A stretch of 64,000 nucleotides of DNA from Dietzia lutea (lineage in GTDB: Bacteria > Actinomycetota > Actinomycetes > Mycobacteriales > Mycobacteriaceae): the NCBI RefSeq assembly GCF_003096075.1, contig NZ_CP015449.1, forward strand, positions 1,667,001 to 1,731,000, read 5' to 3'. A program made the position numbers and the translations under genes. Positions 16,379 through 24,104 of this stretch are shown here, one piece after another (position 1 is the stretch's first letter; each line of letters starts with the position of its first letter). The notes beneath the pieces are model-generated. The model did not search any database, was not told the DNA's origin, and was given only the letters and a program-made list of their open reading frames with translations.

Positions 16379-17719
16379 GTGGTCAGAGTCGAACCCCAGG
16401 CCGTCGACCTCGAGCGCTGGCCCGCGCTCGCCCCGCCGTCCGGGGCGCCGGGCCAGCCGCCGGTCCTCATCGCCCAGGCGCTGCGTCGGTCGGCGCGCGA
16501 GCTCGGCCTGCGGATCGACTACCCCGACGCGTCGGCGGCGGGGGAGTACGACGCCCCGGTCCGGGTGGTGCTGCGCGAGCCGGAGCACTTCTGGGCGCGC
16601 CTGGCGGAGGGCGGGGTGGTCGGGCTCGGCGAGTCGTTCATGGCTGGGGACTGGACCACTCCCGACCTGTGTACCGCCATCTCGACGCTGGCCCCGTGGA
16701 TCGCCGCGAACGCCGACTGCGCCCACCCGGGGGAGCGGGCGTACGGGCGTGACGGCCGCGGCCCCGTCGGCGGTGGGCGGCGGCGGGGTGGCCCCGTCAC
16801 GGTGGAACTGGAGGACTCCGTACCCGGCGCGCTGACCTCGCTGTACACGGACGAGACGATGTCGACCTCGGGCGCCGTCTTCGCGTCCGGTGGCCGGACC
16901 CGGACCCGCCTGGAGGACGGGACCGACGTGGTCCACCTGGAGGCGCCGTCGCCGGCCCCCCGGCGGGGCGATCTGGGGGACGCCCAGCGGCGTTCGGCCG
17001 ACACGATGCTGACGCTGGCGGGGGTGGAGGACGGCTCCCAGGTGCTCGTGGCGACGCCCGGGTGGGGTGAGTTGCCCATGCGCGCCGCGGAGCGCGGGGC
17101 ACACGTGCGCACCATGACGGCGTCCACCGAGAGGTTGTCGGCGCTGGGGTCGAGGTTCGCCGCGGCGGGTCTCGACGAGGAGATCTCCCTGTTCCTCGGC
17201 GCTCCGTCCGATGCCGCTGGGGTGGTCGACGCCGTCGTCGCCGCGGAGCCGGGCACGACCGCCGGCCGCGCCGGGCACGACGAGGTGATCGGCGCGGCCG
17301 ACCGGCTCCTCGGTCCGGGCGGGCGGCTCGTGGTCCACACGACCGTCGCGCCGGGCCGTCCCACCCCCGCGGTGGTGGAGCTCGCGGCGTGGGAGTCGAG
17401 GTACGTCTCCGAGGCGGGGCCCCCGGTCGCCTGGTCGGAGCTGGTCGACGCGATCGGGCGCGCGCCGAGGCTGACACTGCGGGGGCGGGTCGAGACGACC
17501 GCCCACCACGCGGAGACGGTCCGGCTCTGGTCCGAGACCTTCGCCCAGCGCGGCCGCGACGCCGCCGCCCTCGGCTTCGACGCCGTCTACCGACGGATGT
17601 GGGCGTTCCACCTCGCGGTGCTGGAGGCGGGGCTGCGCGCGGGATGGGCCGAGTCGGTGCAGGTGCTGGCGACCGCGGAGGGCGCGGTGTCGCACCGCGA
17701 CGGACGGGTCACGACCTAA
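16379..17719 (+). CDS. Cyclopropane-fatty-acyl-phospholipid-synthase-like methyltransferase, degenerate
   Basis: The 446 residues follow the architecture of cyclopropane synthase/UfaA1-type lipid methyltransferases: VVGLGESFMAGDWTTPDL near residue 80, a Rossmann core, and the C-terminal block GFDAVYRRMWAFHLAVLEAG. The SAM-binding motif normally read as VLEIGCGWGE is VLVATPGWGE here, so the conserved acidic residue and first glycine are lost. The following acidic and catalytic positions are also poorly matched. It may be an inactive or altered relative. The GTG at 16379 is chosen because AAGGAGGG lies just upstream; an earlier GTG has none. It is followed after 9 bases by a Ddn-like gene. Confidence 0.7.
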   Translation: MVRVEPQAVDLERWPALAPPSGAPGQPPVLIAQALRRSARELGLRIDYPDASAAGEYDAPVRVVLREPEHFWARLAEGGVVGLGESFMAGDWTTPDLCTAISTLAPWIAANADCAHPGERAYGRDGRGPVGGGRRRGGPVTVELEDSVPGALTSLYTDETMSTSGAVFASGGRTRTRLEDGTDVVHLEAPSPAPRRGDLGDAQRRSADTMLTLAGVEDGSQVLVATPGWGELPMRAAERGAHVRTMTASTERLSALGSRFAAAGLDEEISLFLGAPSDAAGVVDAVVAAEPGTTAGRAGHDEVIGAADRLLGPGGRLVVHTTVAPGRPTPAVVELAAWESRYVSEAGPPVAWSELVDAIGRAPRLTLRGRVETTAHHAETVRLWSETFAQRGRDAAALGFDAVYRRMWAFHLAVLEAGLRAGWAESVQVLATAEGAVSHRDGRVTT

Positions 17720-17728
17720 GGTCATCCC

Positions 17729-18208
17729 ATGGGAAACCTCCTCACCCCGCTCGCGATCTGGTTCGGTCGGCAGGACGCGACGCGCGAGAACTCCCACCTC
17801 GTCGTCACGCTGGACCGGTGGATGAGCCGGGTCTCGCACGGTCGCGTCCCGCTGCTCCGGCTGGCCGCGCTGCCCACCCTCACCCTCCACGTGCCCGGGC
17901 GCAGGAGCGGGGAGCCGCGCAGCACGCCCCTGCTGTGTGCCTCCTGGAACAACGGCCTCGTGGTGGTCGGCTCCAACTGGGGCGGTCAGACGACCCCGGC
18001 CTGGGTCCACAATCTGCGCGCGGCCGGCGAGGGGGAGGTCGAGATCTCGGTCTACGGCGCGCGGCTCGTCGTGGACGTGCGCGAGTTGCCCGACGACGAG
18101 CGGGCGTCGGCGTGGGCCGCGGCGGTGCGGGTGTGGCCGAACTACGAGATCTACGCCCGCCGCACCACGCGGACGCTGCCGATCTTTCACCTCACCCCGA
18201 GGCTCTAG
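17729..18208 (+). CDS. Ddn/nitroreductase family F420(H2)-dependent oxidoreductase
   Basis: A 159-residue split-barrel protein of the deazaflavin-dependent nitroreductase family (Ddn, Rv3547-like), which uses F420H2 to reduce quinones or other substrates. Diagnostic segments are LHVPGRRSGEPRSTPLL (the GRxSG phosphate-binding turn), GSNWGGQTTPAWVHNLRA, and a C-terminal RxxPIFHL-like end. The gene follows the methyltransferase-like gene after 9 bases and is probably co-transcribed. Cofactor (F420) is assumed from the family, not proven by sequence alone. Confidence 0.88.
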   Translation: MGNLLTPLAIWFGRQDATRENSHLVVTLDRWMSRVSHGRVPLLRLAALPTLTLHVPGRRSGEPRSTPLLCASWNNGLVVVGSNWGGQTTPAWVHNLRAAGEGEVEISVYGARLVVDVRELPDDERASAWAAAVRVWPNYEIYARRTTRTLPIFHLTPRL

Positions 18209-18298
18209 CGGGTCCCGCCGGCGGCGACCGGGGCGGCGCGTCGGCGCTCGGGGCGACGCCGGCGGGCCGCGTGGGTCGGCGCCGGCGGGCCGGGCGGG

Positions 18299-18781
18299 TC
18301 AGGGCCGGCGGGCCACCATGTTCATCGCGGTCGCGGTGAGGACCGGGTCGCCGTCCTGGTTGATCAGGGTCACGTCGGTCGTCAGCACCCCGCGGTCCGG
18401 CTTGGTGCGTGACGGGCGGACACCCGTCGTCTCGCACAGCAGGGTCAGCCGGTCGCCGGGGCGCAGGGGCCGCACCCACCGCAGCTCGTCGATCCCCGGG
18501 GAGGCGAGGCTCGCCACGCTGGTGAGGTAGTTGTCCGCGAACAGGCGCATCATGAGCGCGGCGGTCTGCCAGCCGCTCGCGATGAGGCCACCGAACGGGC
18601 CGGAGGCCGCGGCGTCCGGGTCGGTGTGGATGCTCTGCGGGTCGTAGCGCCGGGCGAACTCCATGATCTCCCCGGCGTCGACCGACTCCTCACCGAAGCG
18701 GTATCGGTGGCCTTCGGTGTAGTCCTCGAGGTACCGGTCGTCGATCGGCGTGGTGAACTCGTCGAAGTTCTCGTCCGTCAT
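18299..18781 (-). CDS. MaoC-like hotdog dehydratase
   Basis: The 160 residues carry the MaoC/R-hydratase fold. The hydratase signature is FARRYDPQSIHTDPDAA with Asp and His in the catalytic spacing, followed by GPFGGLIASGW. Such enzymes hydrate enoyl-CoA or enoyl-ACP in fatty acid metabolism. GGGAGG precedes the ATG. The gene is divergent from the acyl-CoA thioesterase gene at 18846 with 64 bases between the starts, which suggests joint regulation. Confidence 0.88.
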   Translation of the reverse strand: MTDENFDEFTTPIDDRYLEDYTEGHRYRFGEESVDAGEIMEFARRYDPQSIHTDPDAAASGPFGGLIASGWQTAALMMRLFADNYLTSVASLASPGIDELRWVRPLRPGDRLTLLCETTGVRPSRTKPDRGVLTTDVTLINQDGDPVLTATAMNMVARRP

Positions 18782-18845
18782 GCTGCCTCCCGCTGCTGTG
18801 TGTACGCTCCCCAGTTAATCACCACTCACCGACTGGAGGACGGGG

Positions 18846-19613
18846 ATGGCGTACTTCGAGAGGCTCGGTCCGGGGAGCTTCCGGCCCACCGATCACGTGA
18901 GCGGCGCCTGGGACGAGTCCACTCAGCACATCGGTCCCGCGCTGGGTCTGCTCGTCCACGCCGTGGAGCTCGAACTGGCCGGACGGCGCGACGATCCGAT
19001 GGTGATCTCCCGCCTGACGTACGAGCTGCTGGGCGTGGTGCCCATGGACGCGGTGGAGGTCGAGGTGGAGGTGATCCGACCCGGGCGCACGATCGAACTG
19101 GTGGAGGCGACCTATTCCCACGGCGACCGGACGGGCATCCGGCTGCGCGCGTGGCTGCAGCAGCCGCGCGACACCGGGGCGATCGCCGGCGACGCCTTCG
19201 ACCCCCTGCCGCCGCCGGAGGAGATGGAGCCGTGGGATCCCACCTCTGTGTGGGGCGGCGGGTACCTCGCCTCCGCCCGTGTCCGGCGGGACTCGAGAGG
19301 GCCGGGCCGGGCCCGGTACTGGGTGCGCACCGACGTCCCTCTGCTCGCGGCGGAGGAGGTCAGCCCGCTCGCGCGGATGACGGCCCTCGTCGACATCGCC
19401 AACGGGATGGCGATCCGCGCGGACCCGGCCGTCGTGACCTTCCCCAACATCGACCTCACCGCCCACCTCGTGCGCTCGCCCGCGGGAGAGTGGCTGGGCT
19501 TCGACACCCGCGTGACCTTCGGGCCCGGCGGCCTGGGGCTGACCGCGAGCGTGATCCACGACGAGAGCGGCCCCGTCGGCACCGTGTCCCAGTCGCTGAC
19601 CGTACGGCCGTAG
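18846..19613 (+). CDS. Thioesterase family protein (TesB-like double hotdog)
   Basis: The product has 255 residues in the arrangement of acyl-CoA thioesterase II-like or 4HBT_3 proteins, two hotdog halves in one chain. The N-terminal half carries SRLTYELLGVVPMD and the C-terminal half carries ALVDIANGMAI and FPNIDLTAHLVRSPAGEWLG. No signal peptide is present. GGAGG lies nine bases before the ATG. Together with the divergent MaoC gene and the upstream lipid genes it suggests acyl-CoA processing; the chain-length specificity cannot be read. Confidence 0.82.
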   Translation: MAYFERLGPGSFRPTDHVSGAWDESTQHIGPALGLLVHAVELELAGRRDDPMVISRLTYELLGVVPMDAVEVEVEVIRPGRTIELVEATYSHGDRTGIRLRAWLQQPRDTGAIAGDAFDPLPPPEEMEPWDPTSVWGGGYLASARVRRDSRGPGRARYWVRTDVPLLAAEEVSPLARMTALVDIANGMAIRADPAVVTFPNIDLTAHLVRSPAGEWLGFDTRVTFGPGGLGLTASVIHDESGPVGTVSQSLTVRP

Positions 19614-19655
19614 AGGGCCGGCGCGGGACGAGCCCTGCACGCGGACGGCCCTCTA
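19611..19655. terminator. Shared hairpin containing both convergent stop codons
   Basis: TAGAGGGCCG at 19611-19620 pairs with CGGCCCTCTA at 19646-19655. The first TAG is the stop of the thioesterase gene and the last CTA is, on the other strand, the TAG stop of the GNAT gene. The 10-bp stem has a 25-base loop. Confidence 0.75.
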
Positions 19656-20600
19656 CAACTGCCGCAGGTAGCAGCGCATCCCCGATCCGCTGTCCGGATC
19701 GCGGTCGGTGAACCCGTGACGTTCGTAGAAGCGCCGCGCGCCCAGGTCGTCGGAGTCGACGTTGATCAGCATCTCCTCGCATCGCCGGGCGGCCACCTCG
19801 GATAGCGCACGGGTGAGGATCGCCGTCCCGAGGCCGCGCCCACGGAGGTCCGGGCGGACGTAGAGCTCCTCGAGCTGCGCGAGAGGGTGGTCGGAGTAGG
19901 GGGTGGGGCGCAGTGTGAGCAGCGCGAAACCAGCGTCGGTGGGAACGTCCGGGCCGCCCGGGATCCCGGCGGCGGCGACGACGGCGAGGACATCGTCGCG
20001 CGCGAGGAGGTCCCCGAATCGCCGGGCGGCGTAGTCGGCGGTGGGCGTCGCGGACTCGAACTCGGTGTTGAACTCGTACAGCATCCGCCCGAGCGTCCCG
20101 GCGTCCGCCGGCGAGGCCAGGCGTATACCCGGGTCGGCGATGGCCGAGGCACTCGAGGGCGGCGCCCCGGCGGGGAGCGGGCCCTCGAAGACGGCCCGGA
20201 GGCGCGCCAGATCCTCGGCCACCATCGCGGCGTCCCGCTCGAACTCGTCGTCGTCGACCCCGCGCAGCGTGAAGATCACCTCCGCACCCTCGGGGTGCGG
20301 GACGACCCGCAGCGGGTTGTACGTGACGTTCCCGTCGGGGAGGGCGACCTCGTGGTCCAGTACGCCCAGCTCGTTGCGGGGCAGGAAGCGCACGCTCACG
20401 CGTCCCATGGGGGAGTCCACCACGAACGTGTCGCCGCCGCCGTTCCCGCCGCCGCCGCCCCCGCCGTTCCCGTCGCCGGGCTCGATACGGCCCGACGCCA
20501 GCCCGGCGGCCCAGGCGCCCAGGTTGGCGGGGTCGCGGGCGTAGTCGTACACCTGCTCGGGCGGGCGGCGGATGACCGTGGACACGTGCCGGGAACGCAT
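19653..20600 (-). CDS. SRPBCC domain-GNAT acetyltransferase fusion
   Basis: The 315 residues combine two folds. Residues 1-145 read as a small SRPBCC/START-like ligand-binding domain (STVIRRPPEQVYDYARDPANLGAWA), with a poly-glycine insert at about 42-56. Residues 155-315 are a GNAT N-acetyltransferase with the acetyl-CoA P-loop VRPDLRGRGLGTAIL and the C-terminal ARRFYERHGF. The substrate is unknown. GATACT at 20612-20607 ends six bases before the ATG and no ribosome site is present, so the mRNA is probably leaderless. The gene is convergent with the thioesterase gene. Confidence 0.82.
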   Translation of the reverse strand: MRSRHVSTVIRRPPEQVYDYARDPANLGAWAAGLASGRIEPGDGNGGGGGGGNGGGDTFVVDSPMGRVSVRFLPRNELGVLDHEVALPDGNVTYNPLRVVPHPEGAEVIFTLRGVDDDEFERDAAMVAEDLARLRAVFEGPLPAGAPPSSASAIADPGIRLASPADAGTLGRMLYEFNTEFESATPTADYAARRFGDLLARDDVLAVVAAAGIPGGPDVPTDAGFALLTLRPTPYSDHPLAQLEELYVRPDLRGRGLGTAILTRALSEVAARRCEEMLINVDSDDLGARRFYERHGFTDRDPDSGSGMRCYLRQL

Positions 20601-20627
20601 GCCACGAGTATCCGCCGCGCGCGCCCG

Positions 20628-20981
20628 TCAGTCGACGGGTTCGGTGTCGTAACTTCCCTGGCCGGGGATGCTGGTGACCGTCGTCAGCAGGAACACCGAG
20701 TCGGCGAGCGCGGTGACGGAGTGCCGGTGGTGGGTGAGCGTGTGCAACTCGCCGGCGGCGATGTCGGTGGTGCCGTCGCCGGTGACGCGGACGGCGCCCT
20801 GCAGGAGGTACAGGCTCGCGGCCGGCGGAGAGTTGTGCTCCTCGAGCTCGGTGCCCTCGGTGAGGGCGAGGAGCGCCTGACGCAGCGGGCCCTCGTGGAC
20901 GAGGAGCTCGGCGTGGCGTCCGTGCGCGGACTCCTTCGCCTCGCCGAGGATGCGGTCGGCGGTCTCGGTCACATGGTTCAT
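20628..20981 (-). CDS. Cupin-fold protein
   Basis: About 117 residues from the ATG at 20981, with a single cupin barrel (ASLYLLQGAVRVTGDG ... GELHTLTHHRHSVTALADSVFLLTTV). The two histidines in HHRHS sit where cupins bind a metal or an acidic ligand. Upstream in-frame GTGs at 21023 and 20993 make a start up to 14 residues longer possible. It begins within 50 bases after the lactate permease gene on the same strand and is probably co-transcribed. Function is unknown. Confidence 0.72.
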   Translation of the reverse strand: MNHVTETADRILGEAKESAHGRHAELLVHEGPLRQALLALTEGTELEEHNSPPAASLYLLQGAVRVTGDGTTDIAAGELHTLTHHRHSVTALADSVFLLTTVTSIPGQGSYDTEPVD

Positions 20982-21030
20982 GGGGGAACTCACTGCCTCT
21001 CTGGTCGCTGCCTTCCGGGTCACACGAACA

Positions 21031-22515
21031 TTACGTCAGGACGGCGACCACCGCGCACAGCATGATCGTCGCCGAGACCACGGCGGTCGCCGGCGCCCGG
21101 GTGGCGCGGCCGGGCAGCCGGGTCCGGCCGGCCAGGACCACGCCCACGGCCAGGGCGACGCGCGGGGGAGAGACGATGATCGCGAAGGAGCCGCCGACGT
21201 TCTGGCCGGCGAGCGCCACGAGCCCGTCGGCGCCGAGGCCGGTGGCTGTCGCGGTGGTGGCCGCGGAGAACATGGCGGCGGCGCCGGTGTTGGTGCCGGT
21301 GAGGTAACCGCCGAGCGCGCCGACCGCGGGGGTCAGCGCCACGGCGGCCGCGCCGAGGCCGGTGGCGGGCTCGGCGAGGTGGGCGGCCGTGCCGGCGGTG
21401 GCCATGACGATGCCGATGGCCATGAACACGATGGCGTTGCCGGCCACGGGAACCCACGTCGCCAGCGCTGTCCGGAGCAGGCCGGCGATGCCCGAACCGG
21501 GTGTGGTGTACACGCGCACCGCGACGAGGGCGGCGACGAGGACCCACAGGGCGGGGGAGGTGAGCCAGCCCGTCCCGGCCGGGGCGCCGGCGAGCGCCAG
21601 GGCGGCGGTGGTGCCGAGGATGCCCGCGAGCAGGACGGCGAACGGCACGAGCGCGCGCACGAGTCCGCCGGTCACCGCGGGCAGCGCGCCGTGACGCACG
21701 CGCGCCACCGCCAGCAGGAAGGCGATCACGGCCGCCGAGGCGATGATGCCCGACGGTGCCACGCCGACCAACGCGTTGGACGCGACGAGGACGGCCCACT
21801 GGGTGGCCACGACCGCCGCGCCCAGCGCGATGTGGCGCACGGCGGGTCGGGTGAGGGCGGGACGCCGTCGGGCGTCCGGCGACCCGGCGGTCGCGGGGGA
21901 CCGGGGGGTGACGACGACGAGGACGGTCACCATGCTCACGACGAGCACCGGAAGGCTGAGCAGGGCGGACCAGTATCCGAGCGCGTCGACGTCCCGGCCC
22001 CCGAGCTCGGCGGCGACGAGGGTCCCGGGCCCGAGTGAGCCCCACGGGACCAGGACCAGCCCGAGCAGCCCCACGACGACCGCCTTCACCGGCGGCAGGC
22101 CCATCCGCACGAGCAGCGGCGCGGTGATGACGACACCCAGTCCGAAGCCGGTGACCGACTCCATGAACGGCGTGAGGCCGAACACCAGCAGCAGGATCGC
22201 GGGCACCCGGTCGTCGCCCGAGCCGATCCGCTCCAGCCACCTGGCGATGTGGTCCCTGCTCCCGGTGGCCGACAGGGCCGTGGCCAACAGGACGCCGCCG
22301 AGGAGGATCAGTGCGACCTCGAGCACCGTCGGCCCCAGCTGCGCTGCCGCGGTGGCGACCTCGTCGTCGTCGGGCCGGAAGACGGTGACCGCCCCCACCA
22401 GGGCGGCGACCAGCCCCGCGGTTCCCGCCACCAGCGAGGGGACCCGGAGAGCCAACAGGGCCAGGACCACGACGACCGGGGCGACGGCGACGCCGGTCGA
22501 CACGAGCTCGCTCAT
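21031..22515 (-). CDS. L-lactate permease (LctP family)
   Basis: The product is a highly hydrophobic protein of 494 residues with about a dozen membrane helices. Signature stretches of the lactate permease family are FGLTPFMESVTGFGLGVVI in the first third, VGALGGYLTGTNTGAAAMFS in the last third, and QNVGGSFAIIVSPPRVA near the end. It should import L-lactate or glycolate by proton symport. The ATG at 22515 is chosen because upstream sequence is a shadow of the divergent hemerythrin gene. A cupin gene follows on the same strand. Confidence 0.9.
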   Translation of the reverse strand: MSELVSTGVAVAPVVVVLALLALRVPSLVAGTAGLVAALVGAVTVFRPDDDEVATAAAQLGPTVLEVALILLGGVLLATALSATGSRDHIARWLERIGSGDDRVPAILLLVFGLTPFMESVTGFGLGVVITAPLLVRMGLPPVKAVVVGLLGLVLVPWGSLGPGTLVAAELGGRDVDALGYWSALLSLPVLVVSMVTVLVVVTPRSPATAGSPDARRRPALTRPAVRHIALGAAVVATQWAVLVASNALVGVAPSGIIASAAVIAFLLAVARVRHGALPAVTGGLVRALVPFAVLLAGILGTTAALALAGAPAGTGWLTSPALWVLVAALVAVRVYTTPGSGIAGLLRTALATWVPVAGNAIVFMAIGIVMATAGTAAHLAEPATGLGAAAVALTPAVGALGGYLTGTNTGAAAMFSAATTATATGLGADGLVALAGQNVGGSFAIIVSPPRVALAVGVVLAGRTRLPGRATRAPATAVVSATIMLCAVVAVLT

Positions 22516-22621
22516 CGCTCTCAACCTACCCGCGCGCGTGGCCGGGGTCGCCGGGCCCCGCGGTGGACCGGTTGCGGGCCGATCCGCCCGCGCGCACCCT
22601 ACGCGGTAGGGAGGACACCAC

Positions 22622-23332
22622 ATGCGATCTCTGTCAGAGCAGAACCTCGATGAGCTGGGCGGCCGGTGGAGCGTTCTCGCCCGGCAGAAGCTCGACCACA
22701 TCGAGCTGGACCGGCTCCTCGGGGAGGTGGAGCGGACGGGCGGCGCGGAGCAGAAGCTGGCGCTGATCAAGACCTATCGACTCGTATTCCCCCACGCCTT
22801 CGCCGAGGAATCCGTGCTGTGGCCCGTCCTGCGGGCGGAACTGTCCGACGGCCACGAGCTGACGCTGCGCGTGGAGCAGGAACACCAGGAGGTCAACGAG
22901 CTGGTCACCCTGTTGGAGAACCTCGGCGAGGCGCATCCGGAACGCGACGAGGTGCTGCGTCGCCTCATCACCGTGCTGCGCGACGACGTGCGGGACGAGG
23001 AGGACGAGTTGCTCCCGCGGCTACAGGAGAAGCTGAGCCCCGCGCGGCTCCGGGCCCTCGGTGCGGCGTGGGAGACCGTCCGGCGCACCGCGCCCACCCG
23101 GCCCCATCCGGTGGTCGCCCGCCGGCCCCCGGGCAACGTGGCCGCGGCGCTCCCGCTGACCGTGACCGACCGCCTGCGCGACGCGCTCGAGTCGGCGGCC
23201 CTCCGCGGACCGGACGCGCTCGGCCCCGCGCTGACCGCGGCCAGTGGGGTGCTGGCGCGAGCCGCCGGTGCGATCGAGCACCTGCCGATCATGCGGCGCG
23301 GCGAGGATCCCAGTACGTCGAAAGGAACATGA
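22622..23332 (+). CDS. Hemerythrin HHE domain protein
   Basis: The 236-residue product has an N-terminal hemerythrin-like four-helix domain (about residues 15-135). Candidate di-iron ligands are His26, His58 with Glu62, and Glu86/His88, followed by a further acidic helix near 120. The C-terminal 90 residues are Ala/Leu/Arg-rich with no recognised domain. Such proteins bind oxygen, NO or iron, or sense peroxide. AGGGAGG precedes the ATG. The next gene starts one base after the stop, so the two are tightly coupled. Confidence 0.87.
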   Translation: MRSLSEQNLDELGGRWSVLARQKLDHIELDRLLGEVERTGGAEQKLALIKTYRLVFPHAFAEESVLWPVLRAELSDGHELTLRVEQEHQEVNELVTLLENLGEAHPERDEVLRRLITVLRDDVRDEEDELLPRLQEKLSPARLRALGAAWETVRRTAPTRPHPVVARRPPGNVAAALPLTVTDRLRDALESAALRGPDALGPALTAASGVLARAAGAIEHLPIMRRGEDPSTSKGT

Positions 23333-24076
23333 ATGCACGCCACCGAGGTCGCCGACCGCGTCCACCGCCTGGCCCACGCCCACGTCAACTGCTATCTCAT
23401 CGACGACGACGACGGGGTGACTCTCGTCGACGCCGGCCTACCGAGCATGTGGGACCTGATGACCGACACCCTCCGCCGCCTGGGACGCGGGCCCGGCGAC
23501 GTCCGCGCGCTGGTGCTCACCCACGGTCACTTCGATCACGTCGGCTTCGCCCGCCGCGCGCGCGTCGAACTGGACATCCCGGTGCTGGTGCATCCGGAGG
23601 ACGGCCAGCTGGCCGCGCACCCCTACAGCTACAAGCCACAGCGCAACCGCCTGCTGTACCCGTTGCGGCACCCCCGGTCGCTCCCGGTGCTCGGGCGGAT
23701 GGCCGCCGCTGGCGCGCTCAGCGTGCGGGGGATCGAGGACACCGCCGAACTGGTGGTGGGTGGCGCGCTGGACGTCCCCGGCCGGCCGGTGCCGATGTAC
23801 GCGCCGGGACACACCGGCGGTCACTGCATCCTGCACCTGCCGGAGCGGGACACCGTGATCAGCGGCGACGCCCTCGTCACGCTCGATCCCTACACCGGCG
23901 CCACGGGCCCGCAGATCGTGGCGTCCGCGGCCACGGCCGACACCGCGCGGGCGATGGAGTCGCTGCAGCCCGTCGCCGACACCGGCGCCTCGACCGTCCT
24001 GACCGGTCACGGCGAGCCCTGGACCGACGGGGCCGACTCCGCGGTGGCGCATGCCCGCAGAGTCGGGGAGCACTGA
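23333..24076 (+). CDS. Metallo-beta-lactamase fold hydrolase
   Basis: The product has 247 residues with the zinc motif THGHFDHVG (His64, His66, Asp68, His69), the later APGHTGGHCILH histidines, ISGDALV aspartate and a terminal LTGHGEP histidine. This full set fits a glyoxalase II or lactonase-like hydrolase. The substrate is not evident from sequence. The ATG lies one base past the hemerythrin stop, with AAAGGA inside the end of that gene. The alcohol dehydrogenase gene follows after 28 bases. Confidence 0.9.
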   Translation: MHATEVADRVHRLAHAHVNCYLIDDDDGVTLVDAGLPSMWDLMTDTLRRLGRGPGDVRALVLTHGHFDHVGFARRARVELDIPVLVHPEDGQLAAHPYSYKPQRNRLLYPLRHPRSLPVLGRMAAAGALSVRGIEDTAELVVGGALDVPGRPVPMYAPGHTGGHCILHLPERDTVISGDALVTLDPYTGATGPQIVASAATADTARAMESLQPVADTGASTVLTGHGEPWTDGADSAVAHARRVGEH

Positions 24077-24104
24077 CCACCGCACGCAGACCGAGAGGAC
24101 GCAC

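Noticed and set aside
15851-18190. A leftward frame of 779 codons over the cyclopropane-synthase-like gene
   Set aside because: Arg/Pro/Gly-rich, no conserved motif, and antisense to genes with clear families and ribosome sites.
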